Shown here: positions 1 through 8,129 of the stretch, piece by piece
Layout of the letters: each line of letters opens with the position of its first letter
Numbering within the stretch: position 1 is the first letter of the stretch
Assembly: GCA_910585155.1 (NCBI GenBank)
Contig: CAJUEC010000023.1
Span: forward strand, 1 to 37,244
Reading direction: 5' to 3'
Source of the DNA: an uncultured Oscillospiraceae bacterium
GTDB lineage: Bacteria > Bacillota > Clostridia > Oscillospirales > Oscillospiraceae
Length of the DNA: 37,244 bases
Notes under the pieces: model-generated
What the model was told of the DNA's origin: nothing
Database searches by the model: none
The model's input: only the letters and a program-made list of their open reading frames with translations
Position numbers and translations under genes: made by a program

Positions 1-801
1 GTGGGCGCGCTGAGGGACCTGCGGGGCATCGTGGTGCAGACCATCGCCGGGGATGTGACCATCAACGTCAACCAGCCCGCCGACGCCGGGGTAATTATTG
101 ACGGCGACGTGGACGACCTGGACGTGACCTGCTCCGCCGACGGGGTGCTCACCATCCGGGAGGGACGCACCGCCTCCTCCTCCTTCTTCTCCCGCCGGGG
201 CTTCGGCTCCGCCGACGTGGAGCTCTCCCTCCCCTGCCGGCACTGGGAGCTGCTGGGGATCACCACCACCAGCGGTGACGTGGAGCTGTACGGCGACGGA
301 ATGGACCTGGACCAGCTCACTGTGAAGACCGCCAGCGGCGACCTCAACTGCCATCTGCGCTCCTGCGGGGAGCTGCGCTTCCACTCCGCCAGCGGAGACC
401 TGGAGCTGTTCGGCGCCTGCGCCGACCTCCACGCCGAGACCATGAGCGGCGACATCACCCTCCACGGCGAGCTGGACGACGCCCTGCTCAAAACCGCCAG
501 CGGCGACATTGAGACCGACGGCCTGATCCGCCGCTTCCTGGGCAGCTCCATGAGCGGGGACCTCCACGTGGAGACCTCTCAGCTGCCCGAGGTGATGGAG
601 ATGTCCACCAAGTCCGGCGACTGTGAGGCCCGCATTCCCGACGTGGGCCCCTTCACCCTGCGGCACAAGACCGTCAGCGGCGAGACGGACTTCGCCTTCC
701 CCCTCCGCTATGAGCACGGCCTTGCGGTCTATGGGGATGGCTCCGGCCCCTGCTATTCCATGACCACCATCAGCGGCAGCCTGTCGCTGGACCGGTACTG
801 A
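1..801 (+). CDS. DUF4097-type beta-strand repeat protein, 5' partial
   Basis: The frame is open from the first base of the window, and its first in-frame GTG is at the edge, so the true start is probably upstream. The visible 266 residues contain a recurring SGD motif (for example TTSGDVELYG, TASGDLNCHL, SASGDLELFG, MSGDITLHGE, TASGDIETDG) about every 20 residues. This is the pattern of DUF4097/DUF2807-like proteins, which form right-handed beta solenoids. The biochemical role of the family is not established; in Firmicutes these genes often sit with PspC-domain and DUF1700 genes in envelope-stress type operons. Here a small Cys-rich gene and a PspC gene follow within 200 bases on the same strand, which agrees. 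No transmembrane segment is visible in this part. The family call is fairly safe; the function is unknown. Confidence 0.8.
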   Translation: MGALRDLRGIVVQTIAGDVTINVNQPADAGVIIDGDVDDLDVTCSADGVLTIREGRTASSSFFSRRGFGSADVELSLPCRHWELLGITTTSGDVELYGDGMDLDQLTVKTASGDLNCHLRSCGELRFHSASGDLELFGACADLHAETMSGDITLHGELDDALLKTASGDIETDGLIRRFLGSSMSGDLHVETSQLPEVMEMSTKSGDCEARIPDVGPFTLRHKTVSGETDFAFPLRYEHGLAVYGDGSGPCYSMTTISGSLSLDRY

Positions 802-813
802 GGGAGGGATATC

Positions 814-972
814 ATGTCTCGATTTCGCTATCCTGATTGTCCTGGCGGACCGGGATGCCGGGCCCTGCGGGAGGGCAGAGCAATGTGCCATCACTGCCAG
901 CCCATCCATCCCTTTGGATTCTCCCTCACCGGCCGCGCAGAATTCGACCGGCTGCGCTTAGGCCGTCTCTAA
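814..972 (+). CDS. 52-residue Cys-rich small protein
   Basis: A short frame starts at ATG 814, 7 to 10 bases after a GAGGGAGGG ribosome binding site that overlaps the stop of the preceding gene, and ends at TAA 970-972. The product has four cysteines, C9, C15, C25 and C28, the last two in CHHC context (CxxC with internal His), so it could bind a metal ion. It has no transmembrane segment or signal peptide. It sits between the DUF4097 gene and the PspC gene on the same strand with short gaps, so it is probably co-transcribed. I do not recognise the family. The good ribosome binding site and tight spacing argue that it is translated, but its small size makes this a moderate call. Confidence 0.5.
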   Translation: MSRFRYPDCPGGPGCRALREGRAMCHHCQPIHPFGFSLTGRAEFDRLRLGRL

Positions 973-991
973 TCGGAAAGGAGCTCATACC

Positions 992-1186
992 ATGAAACGT
1001 CTCTGCCGTACCGAAGGCCCCGACGCCATCATCTGTGGCGTGTGCGGAGGCATTGCCCATTACTTTGGCGTCGATCCCACTGTTGTCCGCGTGGCCACCG
1101 TTCTGCTGATGGCCTTCGCGGGGCTGTCCCTGTGGGTTTATATCATCGCTGCCCTGATTATGCCCAGAGAGAGCACCATGTGCTGA
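992..1186 (+). CDS. PspC-domain small membrane protein
   Basis: The 64-residue product is almost entirely a PspC domain. The N-terminal part has the characteristic ICGVCGGIAHYFGVDP block (residues 14-29), and residues about 33-57 form one hydrophobic membrane segment (VRVATVLLMAFAGLSL onward). A short charged tail follows. PspC-domain proteins are inner-membrane stress sensors or partners in phage-shock-like systems; short stand-alone versions are common in Firmicutes next to DUF4097/DUF1700 genes. The start is supported by AAAGGAG 9 to 15 bases upstream. It is the last gene of this plus-strand group and is followed by a strong intrinsic terminator. The domain call is confident; the specific signal it answers to is not visible. 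Confidence 0.9.
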   Translation: MKRLCRTEGPDAIICGVCGGIAHYFGVDPTVVRVATVLLMAFAGLSLWVYIIAALIMPRESTMC

Positions 1187-1203
1187 ATCGCCGCATCTGC
1201 CAC

Positions 1204-1255
1204 ACCTTGGCCCGGACAGGAGCTGTCCCCTCCAGTCCGGGCCAAGGTATTTTTT
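1204..1255 (+). terminator. Rho-independent terminator after the PspC gene
   Basis: A perfect 14-bp stem (1204-1217 with 1235-1248) encloses a 17-nt loop and is followed by A and six T. It ends the DUF4097/PspC transcript and separates it from pepF. Confidence 0.92.
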
Positions 1256-1263
1256 CGGAAGGC

Positions 1264-1292
1264 TTGTATCATTCCTACAAATATGATATGCT
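1264..1292 (+). promoter_or_regulatory. Predicted sigma-A type promoter of pepF
   Basis: TTGTAT (1264-1269) and TATGCT (1287-1292) are separated by 17 bases, just after the upstream terminator and 35 bases before the pepF start. The surrounding 50 bases are clearly AT-richer than the rest of the region. This is a prediction from sequence only. Confidence 0.55.
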
Positions 1293-1326
1293 ATTTTTAC
1301 AAATTCAATGATTGGAGGCTTTTTCC

Positions 1327-3132
1327 ATGGCTGAAGCGAAAACCATCCCCCAGCGCGACCAGATCCCCGTGGAATCCACCTGGGACACCACCGCCATCTA
1401 CCCCACCGACGAGGCGTGGGAGAAGGAATTTGACGAGACCCAGGCCCAGGTCCGCACCCTCCCCCAGTACGCCGGGCGGCTGGGCGAGAGCGCCAAGACC
1501 CTCTATGAGTTCCTCACCGCGTTCATGCAGGTGGAGGACAAGCTGGCCAACCTGTACCGCTACGCCTCTCTGCGCCAGGACGAGGACACCCGGGTGCCCC
1601 AGTACCAGGCCATGGCGGGCAAGGCCATGAGCCTGCTGGTGGAGACCAACGCCGCCATCGCCTTCGCCACCCCCGAGCTGCTCAAGCTGCCCCAGGAGAC
1701 CCTGGACCAGTTCTACGCCGACGAGCCGGGGCTGGAGCTGTACCGCCGGTACTTCACCATCATTCAGGACAAGAAGGAGCACACCCTGTCCGATGCGGAG
1801 GAGAAGCTGCTGGCCGCCGCCCGGGAAATGGCCCAGGCCCCCGACGACATCTACTCCAAGTTCACCAACGCCGACCTTACCTTCCCCGACGCGGTGGACA
1901 AGGACGGCAATCCCCTGCCCCTGTCCAACGCCACCTTCGTCCCCTATGAGATGAGCGAGGACCGGGAGCTGCGCCGCTCCGCCTACGAGCAGTACTATGA
2001 CACCTGCGGCCGCTTCCAGAACACCGCCGCGGCGGTGCTCAGCTCCGAGGTGAAGCAGCGCCAGTTCTTCGCCACCGCCCGGAAGTATGAGTCCCCCCTG
2101 GCCGCCGCCGTCAGCTCCACCCGGGTGCCGCCCCAGGTGTACCACAACCTGGTGGACACAGTGAACGCCAACCTGGACAAGCTCCACCGCTACGTCCGCC
2201 TGCGCAAGAAGCTGCTGGGCGTGGACGAGCTGCACATGTACGACATCTACGCCCCCATGGTGTCCGGCGCGGACAAGGTCATCCCCTTCGACCAGGCCAA
2301 GGCCACCGTGTACGACGCCCTGGCCCCCATGGGCGAGGAGTACCGGGCCATCATCAAGGAGGGCTTTGACAACCGCTGGATCGACGTGTACGAGAACGTG
2401 GGCAAGCGTTCCGGCGCCTATATGAACGGCGTGGTGGTCCACCCCTTCGTGCTGCTCAACCAGAAGGACAACTTGGACAGCATGTTCACCATGGCCCACG
2501 AGATGGGCCACGCCGTCCACTCCTACCTGTCCAACAAGACCCAGCCCACCGTGTACCGGGACTACGTGATCTTCGTGGCCGAGGTGGCCTCCACCTGCAA
2601 TGAGGCGCTGCTGATGGAGCATCTGCTGGGCCAGACCACCGACAAGCGGGAGCGGGCCTGGCTCATCAACCACTTCCTGGAGCAGTTCAAGGGCACCTTG
2701 TACCGCCAGACCATGTTCGCCGAGTACGAGCTGCGCCTGGGCGAGCTCAACGCCCAGGGCGTCCCCCTCACCGCCCAAAAGCTCAGCGAGGAGTACAAGG
2801 CCCTCAACGCCAAATACTTCGGCCCCGATATGATGACCGACGACCGCATCGCCCTGGAGTGGGTGCGCATCCCCCACTTCTATTACAACTACTACGTCTA
2901 CCAGTACTCCACCGGCTACTCCGCCGCCATCGCCCTGTCCCGCCGCATCCTGAAGGAGGGCGCTCCCGCCGTGAAGGACTATCTGGAATTCCTCTCCGGC
3001 GGCTCCTCCAAGGACCCCATCGACCTGCTGAAGGGCGCCGGGGTGGACATGGCCAGCCCCAAGCCCATTCAGGACGCTTTGGACCTGTTCGGCGAGCTGC
3101 TGGACGAGATGGAGACCCTCATGGCAGACTGA
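1327..3132 (+). CDS. pepF: Oligoendopeptidase F (M3 family zinc metallopeptidase)
   Basis: This 601-residue cytoplasmic metallopeptidase hydrolyses short peptides of roughly 7 to 17 residues, the last step of using peptides imported by an oligopeptide transporter. The zinc-binding motif HEMGH is at residues 391-395, followed by the downstream Glu-containing segment (EVASTCNE), the M3 active site. Length is as expected for PepF (about 600). An in-frame TTG lies 15 bases earlier, but ATG 1327 is chosen because GGAGG at 1314-1318 is placed correctly for it. The gene has its own promoter and terminator. It is convergent with the opp operon, its natural functional partner. No signal peptide is visible. 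Confidence 0.96.
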   Translation: MAEAKTIPQRDQIPVESTWDTTAIYPTDEAWEKEFDETQAQVRTLPQYAGRLGESAKTLYEFLTAFMQVEDKLANLYRYASLRQDEDTRVPQYQAMAGKAMSLLVETNAAIAFATPELLKLPQETLDQFYADEPGLELYRRYFTIIQDKKEHTLSDAEEKLLAAAREMAQAPDDIYSKFTNADLTFPDAVDKDGNPLPLSNATFVPYEMSEDRELRRSAYEQYYDTCGRFQNTAAAVLSSEVKQRQFFATARKYESPLAAAVSSTRVPPQVYHNLVDTVNANLDKLHRYVRLRKKLLGVDELHMYDIYAPMVSGADKVIPFDQAKATVYDALAPMGEEYRAIIKEGFDNRWIDVYENVGKRSGAYMNGVVVHPFVLLNQKDNLDSMFTMAHEMGHAVHSYLSNKTQPTVYRDYVIFVAEVASTCNEALLMEHLLGQTTDKRERAWLINHFLEQFKGTLYRQTMFAEYELRLGELNAQGVPLTAQKLSEEYKALNAKYFGPDMMTDDRIALEWVRIPHFYYNYYVYQYSTGYSAAIALSRRILKEGAPAVKDYLEFLSGGSSKDPIDLLKGAGVDMASPKPIQDALDLFGELLDEMETLMAD

Positions 3133-3183
3133 GCCCCGGCACACAGCGGCCAGGGCGGTTCCCGCAAAGCCTGCCCAGTCAAC

Positions 3184-3215
3184 AGCCCCCAGGTCTTGGA
3201 CCTGGGGGCTCGCTT
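3184..3215 (+). terminator. Terminator of pepF
   Basis: An 11-bp stem (3184-3194 with 3200-3210) has a 5-nt loop and is followed by CGCTTTG. The U-tract is short, but the stem is strong and lies 50 bases after the pepF stop. Confidence 0.7.
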
Positions 3216-3220
3216 TGTCG

Positions 3221-3256
3221 AAAAAGAGCCGGGGCCGCCCAGATGGGCGGCCCCGG
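3221..3256 (-). terminator. Terminator of the opp operon (minus strand)
   Basis: A perfect 12-bp GC-rich stem (3229-3240 with 3245-3256) with an AGAT/ATCT tetraloop. Read on the minus strand it is followed by CTCTTTTTC, a proper U-tract. It lies just beyond the last minus-strand gene (stop at 3292) and back to back with the pepF terminator. Confidence 0.88.
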
Positions 3257-3291
3257 TGAAGCATTTTCTCATTCTGCGGCCTGCGCTGTCC

Positions 3292-3495
3292 TCACAGGAT
3301 TCCAAACAGCCACATGGCCAGCAGGCACAGCGCCAGGAGAATCAGCAGGCAGGGCAGCACAATCACCACATAGGCGGTGAGCGTCATCAGCAGGCGCTCC
3401 TTCCAATCCACCTTCATGCCCTCCATCCCCTTCCGGAAGGCCTCGTCCTCCTCCGGGGATGGCTTCTTCATCTCTTTCAAGCGTCTCCAAATCAT
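3292..3495 (-). CDS. Small single-span membrane protein, last gene of opp operon
   Basis: The 67-residue product has a charged N-terminal half (residues 1-34, many Lys, Arg and Glu) and one long hydrophobic segment from about residue 36 to the end (TLTAYVVIVLPCLLILLALC onward), so it is probably a membrane protein with the charged half in the cytoplasm. The start at 3495 is preceded by GGGAGGAG at good spacing. It follows oppF by 93 bases, and the operon terminator comes after it, so it is probably co-transcribed with the transporter. I do not recognise a family. It could be a small accessory subunit of the transporter, but that rests on position only. Confidence 0.65.
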   Translation of the reverse strand: MIWRRLKEMKKPSPEEDEAFRKGMEGMKVDWKERLLMTLTAYVVIVLPCLLILLALCLLAMWLFGIL

Positions 3496-3588
3496 AGCGG
3501 CTCCTCCCGCAATTCTGCCCCCGCCTGCCGCCCAGGCGAATATGTGTGCCGGGGCGGTTGGCGCAGCTTCTCAGCGTCCTGCGGCCTT

Positions 3589-5187
3589 CTACTCCGCCGC
3601 CCCTGTGCTGCGGCTGGACCTGCGCTCCATCTTGGGCAGCTCGAAGAGATAATTGCCCTCCTCATCCAGCTTGCGCTCGGGGAAGTGACAGGCCAGATAG
3701 TGGCCGGGCTCCACCTCCCGCAGGGGGGGCGGCACCCGCTTGCACTTCTCGCAGGCCATATAGCAGCGGGTGTGGAATTTGCAGCCTGAGGGGGGCCTGA
3801 TGGGGCTGGGGATATTGCCCTCCAGCAGGATGCGCTCCTTGGACAGGCTATCCGGGTCGGTGGTGGGGATGGAGGAGAGCAGCGCCACCGTGTAGGGGTG
3901 CCGGGGGTCCTTAAAGATGGTCTCCGCCTCCGCCAGCTCCACAATGTTGCCCAGGTACATCACGCAGATGCGGTCCGAGATATAGCGCACCACGGACAGG
4001 TCGTGGGAGATGAACATATAGGTCAAGTTCTGCTTCTGCTTCAGCTCCTGGAGCAGATTGATGATCTGGGACTGGATGGACACGTCCAGGGCGGAGACAC
4101 ACTCGTCGCAGACGATGAACTTGGGCTTCACCACCAGAGCCCGGGCGATGGCCACACGCTGGCGCTGGCCACCGGAGAACTGGTGGGGGTAGCGGTTGAC
4201 CATATAGTCCTGAAGGCCGCACTCCCGCATGGTGGACAGGATGTGCTCCCGCATCTGCTCCGAGCCGTGGCGGTAGAACTTGTGGGTCAGCAGACCCTCC
4301 TCGATGATCTGGCCGATGGTCATGCGGGGGTTCAGGCTGGAATAGGGGTCCTGGAAAATGATCTGGAGGTCCTTGCGCAGCAGGCGCATCTCGCTGTACT
4401 CCAGGCGGGCCAGATCAATCCCGCTGTCCCGCATGGCCTCATACTTGGCAAACTCCGGGTCGCCGGCGTTCTGGGCCCGCAGGGCGTCCAGCTCCCGCTG
4501 GCAGGCGGCGGTGCTCTCGTCATATCTGCCGATCTGGGCATCCAGCTCGTCCAGCTTGGATTTCAGGCCGGCGGATTTCTGCTTATCGCCCCGCTGCACA
4601 CACAAATCGTACTCAATGCGCAGGTCGGTCCGCCGGGCCAGCAGCTTGTTGCGCTGCACGTTCTCGTTGTAGACCTTCTCCATCAGCTCCCGGCCCTTGC
4701 CGCCCTCGTCCTTGACGAAAAAGCCGCCCAGGATGGTGACGATGTGGTTCAGGCAGGTCTGCTCGTCACACCTGGCCAGGTTGCGCTCCTGGAGCAGGTA
4801 GAAGTCGGCCTCCTCCTCCCCCACGGCCTCCACCTGCTTGTTCAGCTCGGCGGCCCTCTCGCTGGCCTTTTGCAGCTTGGCCTTGTACCTGTCCAGGTGC
4901 TGGAGGGTGTCGATCACGTATTTGGGGGTGGTGGCGTCCAGCGTGGAGCCGTAATACATGGTATTACCGGCGGTCTGGGGGTAGAGCTGGAGCAGCACGC
5001 GGCCCAGCGTGGACTTGCCGCAGCCGCTCTCTCCCACCACGCCCACGGTCTCGCCCTCGTAGATGTCGATGGAGATATCCTCGTTGGCCCGGACATACAG
5101 CTGCTCTTTCTGGAAAAAGGAGGTCTTCGCGATGGGGAAATACTTCTTCAGGTTACTGATTGACAGTAATTTTTTTGTGTTCTGCAC
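3589..5187 (-). CDS. oppF: Oligopeptide ABC transporter ATPase OppF with long insertion
   Basis: This is one of two ATP-hydrolysing subunits of the peptide importer, on the cytoplasmic face. Walker A GESGCGKST is at residues 52-60, the Q-loop IIFQDPYSSLNPRM at 276-289, the signature FSGGQRQRVAIARAL at 337-351, Walker B FIVCDE at 357-362 (DEC where most family members have DEP), and the H-loop SHD at 394-396. The C-terminal oligo_HPY region has five cysteines (469, 475, 479, 482, 500). At 532 residues it is about 200 longer than usual. The excess lies between Walker A and Q-loop (about 90-265), rich in Lys, Glu and Gln and probably coiled coil. The start is GTG 5187, since AAAGGAGGTGA lies just upstream, giving a 35-base overlap with oppD. 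Confidence 0.95.
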   Translation of the reverse strand: MQNTKKLLSISNLKKYFPIAKTSFFQKEQLYVRANEDISIDIYEGETVGVVGESGCGKSTLGRVLLQLYPQTAGNTMYYGSTLDATTPKYVIDTLQHLDRYKAKLQKASERAAELNKQVEAVGEEEADFYLLQERNLARCDEQTCLNHIVTILGGFFVKDEGGKGRELMEKVYNENVQRNKLLARRTDLRIEYDLCVQRGDKQKSAGLKSKLDELDAQIGRYDESTAACQRELDALRAQNAGDPEFAKYEAMRDSGIDLARLEYSEMRLLRKDLQIIFQDPYSSLNPRMTIGQIIEEGLLTHKFYRHGSEQMREHILSTMRECGLQDYMVNRYPHQFSGGQRQRVAIARALVVKPKFIVCDECVSALDVSIQSQIINLLQELKQKQNLTYMFISHDLSVVRYISDRICVMYLGNIVELAEAETIFKDPRHPYTVALLSSIPTTDPDSLSKERILLEGNIPSPIRPPSGCKFHTRCYMACEKCKRVPPPLREVEPGHYLACHFPERKLDEEGNYLFELPKMERRSSRSTGAAE

Positions 5188-6172
5188 TGCGCCTCACCTC
5201 CTTTTCGGGATAGAAGCAGCGGATGAGCTGACCATCCCCCATGTCCAACAGCTCGGGCTCCTCCTCAATACACTTCTGCGTGCAGTACTTGCACCGCGGG
5301 GCAAACTTGCAGCCCTTGGGCAGATCCAGCGGGTGGGGCACCGCGCCGGGGATGGGTTCGATCTTGTTGTGGATGGCGTCCAGCCGGGGGATGGAGAACA
5401 TCAGGCCCTCGGTGTAGGGGTGGCTCATCCTGCTGTCGGCGAAGATGACCCGGGCGCTGGCCTTCTCCACCACCTGGCCGCAGTACATGACGGCCACGTC
5501 GTCCGCCATCTCGTTGATCACCCCCAGGTCGTGGGTGATGAAAATAATGGAGGTGCCGTTCTCCTCCTGAAGCTCGTTCATCAGCCGGAGGATCTGGGCC
5601 TGAATAGTCACGTCCAGGGCGGTGGTGGGCTCGTCCGCGATGAGGATCTTGGGCCGGCAGGCCAGGGCCATGGCGATCATTACCCGCTGGCGCATACCGC
5701 CGGACAGCTGGTGGGGATACTGCTTGAGCACCGCCTCAGGGTTTGGGATCTGCACCGCCCGCAGCATCTCCAGGCTCTTCTCCGCCGCCTCCTTCTTCTT
5801 CATGCCCTGATGGATCATGAAGGGCTCGGACAGCTGCCGCTTCACCGTGAACACCGGGTTGAGGCTGGTCATGGGCTCCTGGAAAATGACGGAGATGGCG
5901 TTGCCCCGGATGTGGTACATCTCGTCCATGGACAGCTTGGTCAGGTCCTGGCCCTCAAACAGGACCTCGCCGGAGGCAATATAGCCGTTGGCGTCCAGCA
6001 GGCGCAGGATGCTCATGGCGGACACGCTCTTGCCGGAGCCCGACTCGCCCACGATGCCGATGGTCTTGCCGGGCTTCAGGCTGTAGGACACATCGTTCAC
6101 CGCCTTGACGGTGCCGTTTCTGGTCTTGAAATAGGTGTGGAGGTTTTTTACCTCGAGCAGCATGTCGGCCAT
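5153..6172 (-). CDS. oppD: Oligopeptide ABC transporter ATPase OppD
   Basis: The 339-residue product is the second ATPase of the importer and has normal family length. Walker A GESGSGKS is at residues 42-49, the signature LSGGMRQRVMIAMAL is followed by Walker B ILIADEPTTALD, and the C-terminal oligo_HPY region is rich in cysteine (GCKFAPRCKYCTQKC, then C near the end). Cysteine groups of this kind in Dpp/Opp ATPases have been associated with an iron-sulfur cluster, so this may apply here too. Its start codon shares one base with the oppC stop (TAATG), indicating translational coupling, and its 3' end overlaps oppF by 35 bases. It pairs with OppF as a heterodimer energising OppB/OppC. Confidence 0.96.
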   Translation of the reverse strand: MADMLLEVKNLHTYFKTRNGTVKAVNDVSYSLKPGKTIGIVGESGSGKSVSAMSILRLLDANGYIASGEVLFEGQDLTKLSMDEMYHIRGNAISVIFQEPMTSLNPVFTVKRQLSEPFMIHQGMKKKEAAEKSLEMLRAVQIPNPEAVLKQYPHQLSGGMRQRVMIAMALACRPKILIADEPTTALDVTIQAQILRLMNELQEENGTSIIFITHDLGVINEMADDVAVMYCGQVVEKASARVIFADSRMSHPYTEGLMFSIPRLDAIHNKIEPIPGAVPHPLDLPKGCKFAPRCKYCTQKCIEEEPELLDMGDGQLIRCFYPEKEVRRSAEHKKITVNQ

Positions 6173-8115
6173 TATTTCTCCACCTCCGATTTCGGATCAA
6201 GGACATCCCGCAGGGTGTCTCCGATGCTGTTGATGCAGATAACAACGACGGACAGGAACAACGCCGGGAACAGCCAGCGCCACCAGTAGGACTGGATGAC
6301 CAGGGCGTTGCGGGAGCCGTTGAGCATATTGCCCCAGGTGGGCCGGGGCAGCTGCACGCCGAAGCCCAGGTAGGACAGGCTGGACTCGGTGAGCATGCAG
6401 CTGGCGAAATCCAGGGTGACCGTCACCAGGATGACGGATACGATATTGGGCAGGATGTGACGGAAGGCAATGCGCCCCTCCTTCACACCCATGGACCGGG
6501 CGGCGGTGACGAATTCCTTCTCGCGCTCGGCCAGGATCTGGCCGCGGACCAGCCGGGCCAGACCGGTCCAGGATAAGATACCCAAAATCACCATGATGAT
6601 GACAATCCGGGTGTCCTCATGGATGTCACTGGACTGGAACACCGCCGACAGGCACAGGGCAAAGGGCAGGAAGGGGATGGCGCCCACGATCTCGCAGACG
6701 CGCATAAGCAGCAGATCCACAACACCGCCGAAATAGCCGGAAATGCAGCCCACGATGATGCCGATGATGGTGGAGATGATGACGGCCACCGCGCCTACGG
6801 TCATGGTCATCTTGCCGCCGTTCATGATGCGGTTGAACACGTCCCGGCCCATCTCGTCGGTGCCCATGATATAGCCCTTCAGGCCCCAGCAGCCCACATA
6901 CCTTCCGTCCTTGAAGGCGTAGTTCTGGAAGCCGCTGGTGATAATGGCGTCCGCCGCCCCCTCCTGAGTGAGGGAATCGGGCACATTGCACTGGTTGCGG
7001 TAGTTCTGCCCCCAGGCGTACACCCGGCCCTTGTCGGTGAGCATGGCAAAGTGCCGGGTGCCGCCGCTGACGGCTACGGCGTCCTCGTCCTCCAGCAGCT
7101 GGGGCAGGGGATCCTTCATACCGGACACGATAATCTCTCCGTCATCCGTGACCAGAGCCAGGGCGTTGCCGGTGGCGGCGATGTCCACCACCTTGCGGTC
7201 CCCCAGGTATTCCAGCAGATCGGTGGCCACGTTTTTCCCGTTCTCATCCGGAACGGTGATGACGTTATACTTGGTGCTCTTGCCATAGACGAAATCCCCG
7301 TGCTCATCGATGCCGTAGATGCCGTCGTTGGTGAATACGATCTTCTCCAGCTTGCCCTCGTTTTTGCCGTGCTTGATGACAGAGGACAGGTTGGTGGCGG
7401 ACAATCCATCGTTGCCCCAGGCGTAGACGGTGCCGTCCTCCATGAGGATGGCAGTCACCTGGTTGCCGCAGATCAGCTGGCGCACAGCGGAGGCGTCGAT
7501 GGTGTTGTCCCCCATCAGCTCCTCCGGCTGCCTGCGGGCGGCAGCAGCCATGGAGCCCTCATGTCCGTACTGGCCGTTGTCGTTTTCACCCCAGCAGTAC
7601 ACGTGGCCGTCCTCGGAAATGGCCACACAGTGGTCGGAACCGGCCGCCACATGGACAATCTTACTGTTCTGCACTGCCTCCGGGATATTCATCACATCCC
7701 GCTCCGGCTTGCCGGAGGGGTTGAAATAGTAGCCCCACATAGACACCTTTCCATCAGTGTCCACACCGATGGTAAAGGTGCCCCGGGAGGAGATATCCAC
7801 CACGCCGTCCTTCATGCCCTCGGGCAGCTTCATCAGGCTCATGGTGGGGGCCATGTTGGCGTGCATCATCTCGCTGCCCGTCTCAGTCAGGTCCACCGGC
7901 GAGATGGCGGAACCGATAAACACAAACAGGAACATACCCACCAGCACAATCACCGAGCCGGTGGCCAGGGGCCTGCGGAAGAACCGCTTCACCGCCTGCT
8001 TGGAGGGGCTGTCGTACCGATCGTCCTGGACCTCCTTGGATCCGCCCATGAACATCCGGCCCAGCCAGCGGAAGGGGGCAAAGCCCTTGTGGGCAGAATT
8101 CCTCTTATCACTCAT
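6172..8115 (-). CDS. oppC: Oligopeptide permease OppC with inserted seven-blade RCC1-like propeller
   Basis: This 647-residue protein is an OppC-type permease split by a large domain. Residues 1-50 are the cytoplasmic N-terminal stretch, and about 51-73 are TM1. The usual GTDxxGRD element of OppC resumes only at residue 418 (GTDEMGRDVFNRI), followed by the normal BPD_transp_1 membrane domain with the ATPase-coupling EAA-like loop (AARSMGVKEGRIAFRHILPN). Between them, residues about 105-415 contain seven RCC1-like repeats, each ending in a pattern such as ISEDGHVYCWGEN or LTDKGRVYAWGQN. Normal OppC has about 300 residues, so the insert roughly doubles it. By permease topology the propeller lies outside the membrane, where the peptide-binding protein docks. 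The gene lies 14 bases after oppB and overlaps oppD. Confidence 0.95.
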   Translation of the reverse strand: MSDKRNSAHKGFAPFRWLGRMFMGGSKEVQDDRYDSPSKQAVKRFFRRPLATGSVIVLVGMFLFVFIGSAISPVDLTETGSEMMHANMAPTMSLMKLPEGMKDGVVDISSRGTFTIGVDTDGKVSMWGYYFNPSGKPERDVMNIPEAVQNSKIVHVAAGSDHCVAISEDGHVYCWGENDNGQYGHEGSMAAAARRQPEELMGDNTIDASAVRQLICGNQVTAILMEDGTVYAWGNDGLSATNLSSVIKHGKNEGKLEKIVFTNDGIYGIDEHGDFVYGKSTKYNVITVPDENGKNVATDLLEYLGDRKVVDIAATGNALALVTDDGEIIVSGMKDPLPQLLEDEDAVAVSGGTRHFAMLTDKGRVYAWGQNYRNQCNVPDSLTQEGAADAIITSGFQNYAFKDGRYVGCWGLKGYIMGTDEMGRDVFNRIMNGGKMTMTVGAVAVIISTIIGIIVGCISGYFGGVVDLLLMRVCEIVGAIPFLPFALCLSAVFQSSDIHEDTRIVIIMVILGILSWTGLARLVRGQILAEREKEFVTAARSMGVKEGRIAFRHILPNIVSVILVTVTLDFASCMLTESSLSYLGFGVQLPRPTWGNMLNGSRNALVIQSYWWRWLFPALFLSVVVICINSIGDTLRDVLDPKSEVEK

Positions 8116-8129
8116 CTCTTCCGCCTCCC

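Noticed and set aside
1297..3264. Long minus-strand open frame (655 codons) across pepF
   Set aside because: It is the antisense shadow of a strongly supported plus-strand gene in high-GC DNA; its product is low-complexity Val/Leu/Gly/His sequence without domains.
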